A stretch of DNA of 64,000 nucleotides from Leuctra nigra (Eukaryota; Arthropoda; Insecta; Plecoptera; Leuctridae), in assembly GCA_934045905.1 (NCBI GenBank), contig OW203765.1, positions 24,765,151 to 24,829,150 on the forward strand. The letters are read 5' to 3'. The position numbers and the translations under genes are program-made. Below, one piece after another: positions 43,729 through 56,861 of the stretch (positions are counted from its first letter, which is position 1; each line of letters starts with the position of its first letter). The notes beneath the pieces were generated by a model. That model saw nothing but the letters and a program-made list of their open reading frames with translations, was not told the origin of the DNA and did not search any database.

Positions 43729-46699
43729 TAATACAACATAAATCCCTATTGACCGAGTAAGAGTTCTTCTTTTTAATGTAGATATGAAATATAAAATTGT
43801 TTAGTATCATATAAAAAATATCAAACTCGTAGCTTCAAACCGTCATTTTTCATTTTTACAAATACAAAAAATTATTCACAAAAAATTCTTTGCCTCACCG
43901 ATATTTTTTTCCTCTGCAAATACATACCTATGTAAAACCCATCCCCAGTGGTATTGAAAACTCATAAAGCTCGAAATGCTCACTCTGTCGGTTCCCGAGT
44001 ATACGAGGTCATTCCCGCAGCGGGAGGGGGAGATACATTGTCCGAGTAGCGGTCAGCCCGGGATGGGGGGGGGGGGGGGACCAAGGGGTTGAGCAGACTT
44101 AATGAAATATTACGTCGGCCGCCAAATCTATTGAAGCTGGGCAATCAACAAACAAGCACGATGGTCCAGAGTCAAGAGTTATTGCTGGAGATGAGACCGG
44201 AATACAAGAGCATAACAGCGGCTTAACGACGCACGGTTGGGATAATCGTGACGATAGATGATTATAAGATGATCAGGTGTCGCTATACAAGGCTTATACC
44301 TCGAAACGCTGTTTTCGTGCGTGTTTTCGCATTACAAGAATACAGGCCAATTTTCAAAAAAAAAATAAAAAAAAAATACTATCCTGTTGGTCAGCTTTCA
44401 TAGCAAGATGTGTCCCTTAGTTTCACCGGAAATTGTTTTGAAGGTTATACTAAGTTTTGCCGAAGGAAAAGCTGAAAGTTGTGTCCGTGGTTAGGTTTAA
44501 ACAAGTTTTATCGCTTTTAAAAGAGTTCACTCTACGTTTTGACGTAATTTGTTTTAAGGATTCTATGTAATTGAATACTGGATGCATCAATCGGGACTCA
44601 AAACAAGAATGATAAAGAGAAATGTAATGATTAAAGATTTTTAAACGCCGTATTTTCTGTAGTGGACATTTCATTAGGGTTATAAAACATAGCTAATTGA
44701 TGACCATTCATTCATTCATTCAGTTTTAATTCTAAAAAATTGCACCATTGGGCAGGTGGTAGAGCCTTACAAACTAACATTGATAGGTACTAATAATGGA
44801 TTAAATATATAACAACAACAAAATATAACAAACTATTATCTAGTAAAGAGTGTAAAAAGGTAAAAAGGTATGCGTAATATATGTGCGCGTAATATATGCA
44901 TAATATAAGCGCCATAGAAAAGTGTTAATTCAGTTTTATTTTTTCATATTGCAAATAAGTATTCAAAACAAAAGTGAATGTGCTACAGAACACAAAAGTG
45001 CAAGTTTAGGCAAACAGAGGATACGGAAACTATTTTGATTAGGAGACTTGAATTTTATCTGTAGCCTTGGTCACGAATCCAGACCTTGAACAGTCTCGTG
45101 TGCTATCCACTAAGTCAACTGATTTGTAACATTACGTCTCTTTTGATTCCTTACAAGAGATAGTTTGGCCATTCTTGCCAACTCATTCTTTACTTTGCGG
45201 TCTCAAATGGGGTTGTTTTTTAGTCGAGAAATGTGAATATTATGAAGAAGTGAAAGCAATAATAAAGTTGAGGCAAGGTTTTCGAGTATGGATATTTGAG
45301 GAACTTTTGGGAGGGACGTGAATATAAAATGCTTTTGTAAAGAAGTTTGGTCAACAGAGATTATACTACACATAATGAAATCCAGAGGCGACTTTTTCTC
45401 GCAAAATGCCATCTGATTTTTGCTGGAAAAGAACGATTGGTAGTAAAATGTTGGAGAAGATTATAACAACTTGCTTGTTGACAATACATTGAGATTGCGC
45501 AAACAACAGTACATTGCGATTGCGCATACAATTATTCACTCATACATATTACGTCATACACAAATGTTTAAAATAATATGAAAAGTAATTTGTAACTTCC
45601 TATTTTTCATCAACCTGTTTATTGGATATTTTTTATTAGCAACGAAATGTCGCATATCGTGTTCTTGTAGTAGGAATTTAAATTGAAAATTCCTACAAAT
45701 CTGTAATCCGTAATATTCCATGAAATCCTTAAAATCCGTTATTAATCCTGAAAGTAGAGCTTATACTTGGTGAAAAGCTCCACATAGCCTTTCCAGAGTG
45801 AAAAGCTTTTTCAGAGAACCTTTTCTTTCTGTTCATAGCCTTCCTTGTAACTCTTTCTATTTCCTCTCTAGCTTTTTTCATTTCGAGTATATTATTATTT
45901 ATCGATTACTATAAAAGAGGAAACCGTTGATCATAACCTCTCATAGTGACTTCAAAAATCACGTCGGTAGAATACAATTTAAAACTCTCTCACAGTTCCT
46001 CTTCTTCCTTAGAGTTGACCCATTAGACACCTTGCTCATATATGACCCTCATCAGTCATTCTACCCACATGCTTCCCTCGCACCTCTCCACCCCTTCCAG
46101 CCCCTTCCAACCCCTTGAGCACTCACTCATTTCGCACTTTCCCTCTCCACCCATCACACTTCCTTATCTCCCAGCTTCCAACATGGCCGACATATTGTCA
46201 AGATGTAGGCAGTGGCGTGCAGACGTTAGTCAAATGTTCGTATATTTGCTTGTAGCTTGTATATGTTGCTTGTATATTTTGTGTATATTTGCTCTAATAT
46301 TTGATTGCTGCTCTCGAAGTATACATTCAAGATCGCTATAACTTTGATTCAATTTACGAAAAATTTGCAAAATAATTAGCTTAATTAATATATTTTTAAA
46401 TTAGTATTTGTGTTCAGACTCCCTTAAAATCTGTGTGCCCAAAATCTGAAATGTCTCTACTTTTTCAGATTTTGTGCCTAGTTTGGACACAAATAATATC
46501 TTTATAAGTTGATGTGTACATTGCTAAGATCTACAACAAAATAGCCATGCTAATTATTTTATGTTAAAAATGCTAAAAAAAATTTAAAACTTGGAAACTA
46601 ATATTGTAGATTGATGAGTGAATTATTATTAAAAAAAAGATCAATATGGAAGTTATCATAAAAGTTTCGCTCCGTATATGAACAATTTAATTATTCAAT
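43729..46699. other. AT-rich DNA, G- and C-rich tracts
   Basis: G-run at about 44066-44080 and a C-rich segment at 46070-46125. Near 45055-45130 the minus strand has TGACTTAGTGGATAGCAC and GGTCTGGATTCGTG, perhaps a decayed tRNA-derived SINE head. No gene. Confidence 0.4.
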
Positions 46700-46729
46700 A
46701 ATTTTAACAGAGCATTGAAAAACCAGCCA
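46700..46729. mobile_element. MITE-like family B, right-end fragment
   Basis: TTTAACAGAGCATTGAAAAA then CCAGCC matches the right end of the copy at 18335-18480. The left half is missing. Confidence 0.45.
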
Positions 46730-46996
46730 TATATATAAATTGTTCACATTTTAAAACGTTCATAAAAGTTATGTTAGTTCGGTACAATTTCTTTTAAAAA
46801 TATTATCAAACTCTTCTTTACTCGATAATACATTTAATCGAGTTTAAATAAACGGAGCTAACCTACTTTTAATGTGCTATGAAATCATAAATCACCAACA
46901 TCATAAGATGCGGCTTCGTAAAGTATGACCTTAAGGTGCTGCAAGCGCGAGCGATTTTTCCGCTTTTTGCAGGCACGTTTTTTGACACGATTGGAG

Positions 46997-47278
46997 ACAA
47001 AATGGGTTGACGAAATGATTTTAAATTTTAATCATGATTAGATAAAAGACAAACTTGAGGATATCACTTGGTAAATTTTTAATTTTTTACTTTGTTAATT
47101 AGTAATAATTAGTTGATTTTTGGTGAAAATTGTATATTTTCTTGTATCGCTCGGCGCCTTATGAAATTTAATTTAAAAAATGGACGAAGTGATAACCTTA
47201 AGTTTGTATTTATCTAATCATGATTAAAATTTTAGTACAATAAATTGGTTTAACGGGTTTGATCTCCAATCGTATCGG
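46997..47278. mobile_element. Inverted-repeat element, about 280 bp
   Basis: ACGATTGGAGA at the left mirrors TCTCCAATCGT at the right. Inside, AAATTTTAATCATGATTAGA and ACAAACTTGAGGATATCACT are mirrored with small differences. Arms are about 105 bp and the loop about 70 bp. No target duplication fixed. Confidence 0.75.
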
Positions 47279-50200
47279 ATATTTCATAGTTTTGCGCGGC
47301 TTTGTTGAATAACCTGTGCCTAATTAACAATGCAAGAAACAATAATGAAAGAGTGCTTCTAATATATAATCAGACTGATTATGTGAACATCCTATCAAAT
47401 TTACACCCACTTACGAAACAATTTCTCTCTCTCAATGTTCTAAAACTGCCGAGCGCTTGGCTTGTTTTTCGCACGCCGCTGTGATGCTGCGATGTCTGAT
47501 AGGATGAGATTGCTTGAAGAGAGGAGCGATATCACCCAAGACTATTGCCCGACTAATGTCTCCAAATGTGACGATTACCCCGACTCTAACCCCAGATCCC
47601 CCCTCCCCTTCTCACCCCACTATAGAGACCATTGCGACCCTTAAGTGCGGCAAACTTGAAGCAAGATAATGTGGGGCTGCTAGGTTTAGTACACAACAAA
47701 TGTTAATAACTTTTCCAAGTTGGTTGTAAAAATGAAAAGTGATGAAAGTCTTGTGTAGCTCTGCCGGAACTTTGCGCAACTTGTTTTGTTACTTGGACAT
47801 TCTGTGAATGCACTTGCAGAGCTAAAATTTTAAGTGACGGACTTTATTACTCGTCAACGCGTTTTGGGTGCTGTTTCGATGAGTTAAATGTTCGTATAAA
47901 TTATGGCTACATTCTTTTACTTGAATGAGACTTGACTGTAATTTCTTTCTTAATTTCTCATTAAAAATTGTCTGGAAATATGATACAAGTGATTTATTAC
48001 GGTCCTGATTTTAAGACTAGTGTGTCCTTTTTGCCTTATCATGTGCACTAAATTTATTTATTTATATCCAAACTTCATTTGTTATATCACTTTAACATTT
48101 TTCGTAATTAAAATGATTGAAAGTTTCTAATAAAAACCTTGAATTAACTCTTAGGATGTAGAATGAATTAAAATAATATTGAATGCGTTTTATGATTGAA
48201 CTAACTATTATTTTTGTGTGATGAATAGTTATCCAGGAATCACTATTCAATCTGAATGTAAGAAGTCAGATTATATTGGAAGAGAAGAACTGTCCCAATG
48301 AACGTGAAAACTAAGTAAATACACACATAGATACAATATAATTCTGATGAAAACATTGCTGGCTACGTCATTCCATATGTATGACGTCACACACAGATTT
48401 TGCAGCCTGAATGTAGCAATGCGAGATTAGCCACTGAAGAGACAGATTTTAATAACACAAATGTTTTTAATTCTCCTTTTGGATGTAGTTTTATATTTAA
48501 TTAAAATTATAAAATAATTTAACCTTGTCCAACTCTACAGTTGATATTACATAATGAATGATGTGCTTGAATTTATGGAAATACATTTGGAGTTTCTGGG
48601 AGAAGAATTTGTATAAACAGAAATTACTTCTAACTGCGGGAGGAATAAAGGCAAATTTCTCCTGAGACTTTGCTCAAAAAAACTCTGAAAGCAAACTTTT
48701 GTATTGTTTTTAGAATCCAGTTTCAAAACAGAGCTTTTCATATGAGCTTTGTAAATCAAGTTATCGAACTTTTTTCAAGCTTTCTAAGTTGATTATATGA
48801 CTTATACAAATGAGGCCATTTTTTAATTAGTGGTTTTGCATTGGACGATGAATGAGGAGAAAGAAGGAGAAAGACTTGCGCAATAAATAAACCAAAACAC
48901 ATCAGGGCCTCTCGTTAACCTGGTTTTCACAGGGGAATGTTTTTACTTGCAACATTACATTCGCGATAAACTCGCATAGACATTTTTTCTCCCTCTCGAA
49001 AAAAAACTGCCCGTCGTAACCGAGTTAAAAAATAAACAATGTGACGGCGAGTTCTCATTTTTTTATGGAAGCTGAAAAGTTCATTTTTAAAGTCCAACAC
49101 GTTTTTTTAACCTGGAACTTAAAACAACACGAGATAATATGAAGGATTAATATGCACTGAGTTTTTAGCGAAAGTCACATAAAACAGAGTCTTGAACTAC
49201 AAAAGAGTGCGGCATAAAAATGAGCGAAATGTCTGTCACTGCGTTAACATGTTGTCAATATTTCAATTTCAAATAAACTTCGTGTTATTTACAAAATAAT
49301 TCAACATCGGATGTCATGCTAAGTGTGAACATTTTCTATCTCCAATTCCCTTGGGCAGCACAGCCATATTTATTATTATATTTATGAGGAATTTCAAAAT
49401 AAATAATGCCCCAGGATACTACAAAAAGTGCTTGTAAAAGGTGTAAACATGTTTCATATATCTGTGCAGCATTGCCATGAATAACGTTTGCAAATAATGC
49501 CTTGTGGGATGTGTTTGTCAATAATACAAATTTAATAATTATTAGAATTTACTATCAGGATTAGCATTTTAGTAACACGTTGAAACTAACCGCTGAGGAG
49601 AGGTAAGTGAATAAGAAAGAAGACAACATTATTTCTATGTCTTCGAAATTATATCACATCTGGGTGAAAATGTGGACCAAAATATGACTTGGCCAATCAA
49701 TCAATTCATTTCAATTCATTTTGGTAAAAAATGCTTTCATGTCTTTGTTATTTCACGTATTTTTACGAATGTTGTGTATTACTACTTTCAAAAATGACTG
49801 TGTTCATAAATGTATGTGTTTTTTACTTCGAAATTTTTGTTAATCACAACACTTAATAGTATTTTTCCGAATATATAACCTTGATTTTAAATAAGTAATT
49901 CGAAGCAACAAATTTGTTTCTAATCATTTTCACCCATGCTCAATGATTGTACATGAGGTATTTCAAACCACAAGTAGTTTCAGTATCATTTTGAATCATA
50001 TTTTATTAAATTTGTTAAATGGTGGAAGTGCCTTATAACAGCTAATGCCGTGTAAAAAAGTAGACAGTTTACGGAATGCTTCTAAATTGTCACATGTACA
50101 AAAAAAACACGGAAATAATCCAGCCGACTAAATGAAAGTCATTAGAGGAAACGAAGACGTATGCCTGTCATTTCGAGACACCTCCAACACGGCAAACTGT

Positions 50201-51077
50201 CATCTAACTTCATACACCGTCCCTCTAATTGGAAGAACTAAGGGGGTTGAAAACAGAATAAAAGAGAGATTCAACTCTCGCCTAGAGAGTGGGACGGGGG
50301 AAACCGACGCCGGCGTCGCGACGATGAAGGATGGTCCACCGAGAGATCGTCAACTTGTCGTAGATAATTAAATGCGACAAGCGACGCCGACGCCGGTGAC
50401 TTAAGACATGGCGTCGTGTTTTGTCCCTGTAAGTTGCGAAGAGAGTAGAAATATTTCGGACTGCTTTTCAGATTGTTAAAGTTTGCCGAGAATAATTCCC
50501 ATGACATGTGATGAAAGTCTGATGGAAAATCTTCTTCCTTTTGTGGCATGAACATTCTAACCAAAGCTTTTCACGGAATGGAGTTTAGAAGTGTATTTTA
50601 AACAGGATTCAGTATAAAATGCATTTCTGTGCCCTGAAGAAGAACATTGCATCTGCATTCTCGCTCAGGGGAATTCCGGATGGTTGCAGATTGTTGGGCT
50701 CCATTTCTATATCATAACTCCATGCCATTAGGATGTTCCTAACATGAGCAGACTCCTTGTACTAGATAATGCACTCATTGTTATGCACTCCGTGTTGAAA
50801 TTAATAACTGTGTAGGCGAATTAGCCATGAAGATTTTCCAGATTTAGGGTATGTGCAAATGTGACACTGACATTATTGTGTAGCTTATGAAAAGTTGGTA
50901 CACGATTTAAATAAGTAAACAAAATTGTATATGATTTTAAATATAATTATATACCCATGGCCGGTTATTTAAATTGAGTAAAACAGTTGTTTAGAACTAC
51001 ATGGCTATGGCCATAAGCAAATAACTGATAAAAAAAATAGTCAATAACAAAATATCTAATATTTCGGGAAGAGGTAC
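47279..51077. other. AT-rich DNA, no gene
   Basis: Only short conflicting ORFs. Near 50304-50395 CGGCGTCGC and GCGACGCCG can pair around about 70 bases, a small GC-rich hairpin in otherwise AT-rich DNA. Confidence 0.45.
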
Positions 51078-51206
51078 GGAGCCTTATTCTAGATCTTTTA
51101 GATTCTCAATTCCACCGGAATTCATTTTCCCGCAGTGTCAATACTTATGGCCCTGACCGGATTCCATCAGAATGGAATTGGAAAAATGTTCTAGAATACG
51201 CCTCCG
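51078..51206. mobile_element. MITE-like inverted repeat, family A copy 2
   Basis: CGGAGCCTTATTCTAGATCT at the left mirrors TTCTAGAATACGCCTCCG at the right; AATTCC/GGAATT pairs lie inside. It has the same end type as 14443-14560. A GGTA flank on both sides is possible but uncertain. Confidence 0.6.
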
Positions 51207-52405
51207 GGTAAGTTATAAACTTTAAATTTAAATATCCATATTTTATGGGTAAATATTCAGTTTAGTCAAAAATCTATAAAAATGATTTCTTCTTAGAGCC
51301 AAATTTAATTATTATCTAGTTTAATAATTCAATTTTGTTTCGGTGCCAAGTTTTTAATATTGAATCCCGTCGATATTTCTTCACTCGCATAAATATTTTA
51401 TATAACGGAATGTGTTTATGCTTCCTGTAAAAACTTAGGGATATATACTTCCTCAACTCCTCCATTATAAAGTCACCCTCCACTGAGATCCTCTAACATC
51501 CATACACGTGATGCTCTGTATATATAATACTTTATTCCATCTTTTATGGCCATCTCGAATATATATTCTGCACCAAGGCAAAACGAGAAAATAACTTCTG
51601 ACTCTGTATTATTGTGATCGTAACAATGCAGCATAAAAATACATCTTTCATTTTCCAACTGCCATTTTCTTCAAGTAAAAAACGTGAATAATCTTCTTCC
51701 TCGTTGTTGTACACTCACGGACAAAAATCACTCTATGAACTCTAAAGCTCTCTCATCTGCACAGAACAATTGAGCTTCATTAATAACTTCGTTTCATAGC
51801 TGTGGGAAAACAAACTGTAAAAACTAAATAGTATGTGTTAGGCGTTATCTTCCAGTCCACAAGTAATATTAAAGTACCAGTTTTTGGTAAGTGTCCAGAA
51901 ATTGATGTACGTATATTGTTTTTAAAATTGGCTCCTTTAGTTTCCAACAGTAACTACTAAACGATGTTGCTACTTATATAGTTACAATTTGGAAAAAATT
52001 CAGATTTTTAACCATATGACATTGCTGCCAGAAGGAATTCCACTCAATTTCACGTAAAGAAATAATCTCCATCTCGAAAAGCATGTTGTTGTTTACATTT
52101 CAAGCTCTGTCGTGTAGTTTTGAAGCTAAATCCTAGTTTACACGGTTCAATGTTTCAATCAATTCATTGCATTCAATAATTAATTCCTTTAAGGTAAAAA
52201 AGGTATTTACTTTTACTTTAATTTCGCGTCTACATGGTACATTCCCTGGAATTTAATTAAACCAGCTTATTTTTATTTATAAAATCATTTGTGGACTTAA
52301 TATTTCCCATTACATAGTGTGTTTAAAAACATACCAGCTAGTAAAACATAAATAAACATGCACAAGTGAATTTTAATAATTTTTAATCTATTGCATCATT
52401 ATTAT
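51207..52405. other. AT-rich DNA, nothing recognised
   Basis: TTTACACGG near 52138 recalls the Harbinger-like MITE at 27076-27383, but no inverted partner was found. Confidence 0.45.
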
Positions 52406-52645
52406 CAGGCGCGTAAAAACTAAATTTGTAAGAGGGGGGGGGGGGGGGGGTCTGGAAAGGGCCCTCCAACACCATACGGGTCCGAGGCGCTTAGCACACT
52501 AAAAATTACGAATTTCAAGGACGGAATTGGTGCGTTTCTACGTAATGTGAACATTATTTTTAGTCAAATTTATATTCTCATATAAAATCATAGGGAGGGT
52601 AATTGAATCAGAGTCAGGTATTCCCCCCCCCTTCCTACGCGCCTG
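52406..52645. mobile_element. Probable hAT-like MITE, 240 bp
   Basis: CAGGCGCGTA and TACGCGCCTG are perfect 10-bp inverted ends. A G-tract lies inside the left end (about 52435-52451) and a C-tract inside the right end (about 52623-52631). The flanks ATTATTAT and ATTCTTCC agree at only 5 of 8 positions, so a target duplication is at best decayed. Confidence 0.55.
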
Positions 52646-53084
52646 ATTCTTCCACCTATCTCATATCGCGTCTTCAATGTCTGTTACCCCTACTTTCTCC
52701 TCGCGTCTACTTCCAGCTGATCGCCTCCACGGGGGTGATTGTGCACCGGCGATGGCTAAGTGCTCCGCGAATAGCTGCCACTGGAATGGATGTCGGTTGT
52801 TGTGGATGTTTAATAATACATCGACGTTTCCCGAGGAATTGCAATAATTTATGAGATGAAATTTCTGCGCCCCGCTGCTGAGAAACAGTCGTGAAGTGCA
52901 TCTCGGATGTCTCCGACAGTTTCCGTTGAGCTTCGGGAAATCCGCGATTGATACTTCAATCTGCAGTAAAGTGGGATTGCATTTTACACTTCCTGCATCG
53001 ATATGATTTCCTATCCGCATGAATGGCCATGTTTTTATGTTATCAATCCAATATTAATGCTGTAGTTTAAAGGAGAAAAGCGGA
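52646..53084. other. GC-richer segment, no recognised gene
   Basis: Overlapping open frames on both strands (up to 119 codons on minus), none resembling a known family. Confidence 0.4.
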
Positions 53085-53262
53085 CTCAACTTTCTAGACT
53101 TCTTTGAGGTCTTAGGTTCGATACTCTCTGTTGTTCCTTCTGCCTTGTTCGTGGTTTTCTTTGTCGAGAGGAAAATGATGGGAAGGTTCCTACAAGACTC
53201 ATAACTCTTCTCTTCGGCAATAAGCTCGCTTCTCTCTTAATCTTCCTTACCATCATCCACAC
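53085..53262 (+). mobile_element. Diverged tRNA-derived SINE
   Basis: AGGTTCGATACTC (B box), then GTTCGTGGTTTTCTTTGTCG, ATGATGGGAAGGTTCCTAC and a pyrimidine-rich 3' part with TCTTCCTTACCATCATCC. Blocks and order match the SINE at 62110-62393, with many substitutions. The A box is not recognisable. Confidence 0.6.
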
Positions 53263-53338
53263 TTGTCTTCCTACTTGCTCTCCTTCTTACAACATTCCCC
53301 TCGATTTAATAATGCCATTCTTCTTCTACTACCACCTA

Positions 53339-55425
53339 TAGGCCAAGCAACGAAGCATTTAACCCGGGACAAATTGCAAGATTTGTCTTTTTCATCAGAC
53401 CTTATTCAGAAAAATTTGCTGATTACAACAAAAAAAAGTTTTACGCAGAGATGTGAAGGGAAATTGCCCAAAATTACGTGTAAAGTTCAAACTTTGAGAA
53501 CATAAAATATTTTTTTTAAGAATCACAGGACACATTTTGATATTTGTTTTCAATAAAAAGTATGTATTTTATTAGGATACAATAGTCGAAAAAAAATTGG
53601 GTGATAATATTAATTATTTTTGGATTTATTCAATTATTTAATAAAATGACGTCATTTACATAATTAGTCGTAGTGACGTAACTAAAGGAGCTAGAATAAA
53701 TGTTTTACGGGAAAATGTTGGTAATAAAGCCTTATATTTTTGATATGAATATGATCAAAAGTTCACCACGCATCTACTAATTGTTGTCAAACAAAATTTT
53801 AATCAAATTATATGAAAAATTAAACATCAATATAACGCAATTATTGGCATAACGGCGGAACTGTTTGATCAGAAAATGTTGTCACTTATAGAATTTTAGC
53901 GCCTGATAAAACCTAGCCCAGAGAGAGATTTGGGACGCCATTTTGAAACCGGAAGTTGCATCATCTTGAAAACGGCTGAACCGATAATAACGGAACTGGT
54001 GGCAATCGACTCCAACGGTCATGACAGAACAGATCAATAGTAAAACCAGAAATTACCAATAACAAATACCGGAAATGACGTCACAAATATTCAAAATTCT
54101 TCTAAAACCCCCTATTTAACAATAAGTACATTAAATAAATACATAAATGCATATCTTTATGAATTTAATTGTAAAAGTCGCTATTTATAATGATAAAATA
54201 ATAAGTTTTAACATGGTTATATCATGGTAATAAAAATATTGGTACCTAGTTATAATGCTGTACCGACATAAAATTATGCCGGCATAAGGCTTAAAACCTT
54301 TTCTAATTCCAGACCCATAGTGGTATCCACTTAATTAATTGGTATTTGATTTCATTCCAATACGTTTCCTTTTGCCTGGAAGTTAAAGACCCTGATTTCT
54401 TTATTAGTTTCTAAGTATTCCTATTATTCACTTTTTCTGTTTGTAGGTATATCAATTGTGAGTGATTGTAAATCTATGTACATGTGTGAATAAAGATTTT
54501 ATAAAAAAAACGTTTCCGAGCTATGGAATCACTTCCGGTTCTCAAAATGGCGACTGAAAACAATGCCACATAGATTTTTTTAAAATAAATTCATATATTA
54601 CAATATAACAAGCCTGAATAATGTATTTATTGTTGAACAGGGGGTTTAGAAGAATTTTGAATATTTGTGACGTCATTTCCGGTATTTGTTATTGGTAATT
54701 TCTGGTTTTACTATTGATCTGTTCTGTCATATGACCGTTGGAGTCGATTGCCACCAGTTCCGTTATGATTGGTTAAGCCGTTTTCAAGATGATGCAACTT
54801 CCGGTTTCAAAATGGCGTCCCAAATCTCTCTTTAGGCTAGGTTTTATCAGGCGCCAAAATTCTATAAGGGACAACATTTCCTGACCAAACAGTTCCGCCG
54901 TTATGCCAATAATTGCGTTATATTGATGTTTAATTTTTCATATAATTTGATTAAAATATTGTTTGACAACAATTAGTAGATGCGGGGTGAACTTTTGATC
55001 ATATTCATACCAAAAATATTAGGCTTTATTACCAACATTTTCTTGTAAAAACATTTATTCTAGCTCCTTTAGTTACGTCACTACGACTAATTATGTAAAT
55101 GACGTCATTTTATTAAATAATTGAATAAATCCAAAAATAATTAATATTATCACCCAATTTTTTTTCGACTATTGTATCCTAATATAATACATACTTTTTA
55201 TTGAAAACAAATATCAAAATGTGTCCTGTGATTCTTAAAAAAAATATTTTATGTTCTCAAAGTTTGAACTTTACACGTAATTTTGGGCAATTTCCCTTCA
55301 CATCTCTGCGTAAAACTTTTTTTTGTTGTAATCAGCGAATTTTTCTGAATAAGGTCTGATGAAAAATACAAATCTTGCAATTTGTCCCGGGTTCGGCCTG
55401 TTTTTAGCCTTCGTTGCTTGGCCTA
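53339..55425. mobile_element. 2.09-kb foldback element with about 800-bp inverted arms
   Basis: The left arm (53339 to about 54135) begins TAGGCCAAGCAACGAAG and the right arm (about 54619 to 55425) ends with its complement. Correspondence can be followed throughout, for example CCGGAAATGACGTCACAAAT near 54069 and its mirror near 54675, and ACAGATCAATAGTAAAACC and its mirror near 54715. Arms differ by scattered substitutions and a short indel near the outer end. The loop (about 54136-54618) is unique. No ORF or transposase. TA or CTA flanks are possible target duplications. Confidence 0.92.
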
Positions 55426-55747
55426 CTATACAAACACTTGAAACCATTCTTCTTGGCATTTTACCGTTTCCCTTCCTCTTGTGTGTACGTCTTTCAACAA
55501 TTTAGTCTTCTTTTTGAAGATAATTGGTCATTGTTCAAATACTTATCTGTACCGCGAGAGAAAGGGGCGGAAATCCATTTTCTCAATTTTCCGTTGCATA
55601 CTTTTGGAAATGGTGTAAACAAGAAACAAAATTACAATACTCAAATAACACTCATGAGTAATTTACCAGAAACCTGAAAACCAGAATACCAGAATACCAG
55701 AAATGTTGGTTTTCTCACCTCAAGAATCATTGAAATTGTCTTCCACC
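55426..55747. other. AT-rich DNA, no gene
   Basis: An 87-codon plus ORF begins inside the foldback end and is unrecognised. A short ACCAGAAT direct repeat lies near 55680-55700. Confidence 0.45.
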
Positions 55748-55882
55748 CTTAAGCAGGGTCCACATAAAACGTTTTTGCGTTTTGGGTTTCCGTTTTTTCT
55801 TCTTCTTACGACCAATCACAAGTCCAGAATCCGCTCACGGCAGACTTGTGATTGGTCAATAGAAAAAAACGGACCCTTTACA
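55748..55882. mobile_element. Possible small MITE with internal hairpin
   Basis: AGGGTCC near the left and GGACCCT near the right form short outer repeats. Inside, GACCAATCACAAGTC (55810-55824) and GACTTGTGATTGGTC (55843-55857) are perfect complements with an 18-bp loop. Outer boundaries are uncertain. Confidence 0.5.
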
Positions 55883-56700
55883 TCTCTAAGGTGCAGACAT
55901 TATCTTTAGAATAACTGATTGTATTTGCTCTCTCGTTTAGATTCTTATAAAAACAATCAATACCAACTGATATGACGCCATTTCATTTAGCCACCAAGTT
56001 ATCCGCACAATCCGGATTGTTCCCCGCCGACCTGGAGATGCGAGTGAATTAGCTCGACATGTCAAGCGGTGTGTAACTTGTTCCTCTTCCAAGTTGACTC
56101 CCAGCGCACGCCAGAGGTCGCCACTGTCGCTTGTGAGTGAGCTGCGGTGAGCGCTTACAGAACTCACACGTATGAAGGCGTGTAAAATTACTGCCAAGCC
56201 TCTCTGGCTAGAATGATAGGCTATGAAATGAGAGGCAAGAAGCACCGTTGTCTTTTACAATCTTGCACAATTACATTATGAAGAGTACAGGGAAAGAATG
56301 CTATGAGTCACATTCGGATGAAACTGAGATAAACGAAGGTTTATGTTGAAACTTATATCTATATATTTAAATTGCGTTTTTCACGACTTTGGGGCAACAT
56401 TTTATAAAAGCCGAGGGTATATTCTGAAAGCTCATAAAAATTAAGGCAAGATTTAACCTTAAAATAATTTTTTCTAAAAATTGACTTGTAGCGTTATTTC
56501 CATGTACACTTCATTTACAAGTGAATGATGCGAAATAATTCCTGTTCATATCTAGAACGGATAGTGATTACGGGGTAATTCAACAAAAATTGTATTCACC
56601 AAAACGTTCATTGATATAAATCTACTTAACTGAGCTTCATTCTTGCTAGGAGTTATTGAAACAAATAATGTTTGCTTTTAGGAGGTATGTGCGAAGTGAA
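55883..56700. other. No gene recognised
   Basis: A 102-codon minus ORF at 55937-56245 lies in a GC-richer patch and has no recognisable domain. Confidence 0.45.
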
Positions 56701-56702
56701 AC

Positions 56703-56790
56703 TATGCGACCGAACTGGAACTCGAACCCAGGACCTGTCACATGCCGGTAAGAACTCGACCAACTGAGCTACCCATCACGTCCTATCATC
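56703..56790 (-). mobile_element. tRNA-like sequence (SINE head or tRNA pseudogene)
   Basis: On the minus strand: TAGCTCAGTTGGTCGAGT (A box region) and CCTGGGTTCGAGTTCCAG (T arm and B box). The T stem CTGGG/TCCAG pairs imperfectly and the anticodon arm folds poorly, so this is not a functional tRNA. It ends about 70 bp before the 91-bp tandem array. Confidence 0.6.
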
Positions 56791-56861
56791 CTGATTCCAC
56801 TAGAAGTTTTCTATCAAACCCAATATCTCAATGTTTCTTTTAGCAACTATGATCACATGTG

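Noticed and set aside
45055..45130. Minus-strand tRNA-like A and B box pair
   Set aside because: Boxes are diverged and no SINE body follows; mentioned only as a possibility.
47840..47880. GTCAACGCGTT resembling a Helentron-like 3' end
   Set aside because: No TGAGCG stem partner and no CTAG-like end follows.
52130..52260. TTTACACGG-containing segment like the Harbinger-like MITE
   Set aside because: No inverted partner and no target duplication.
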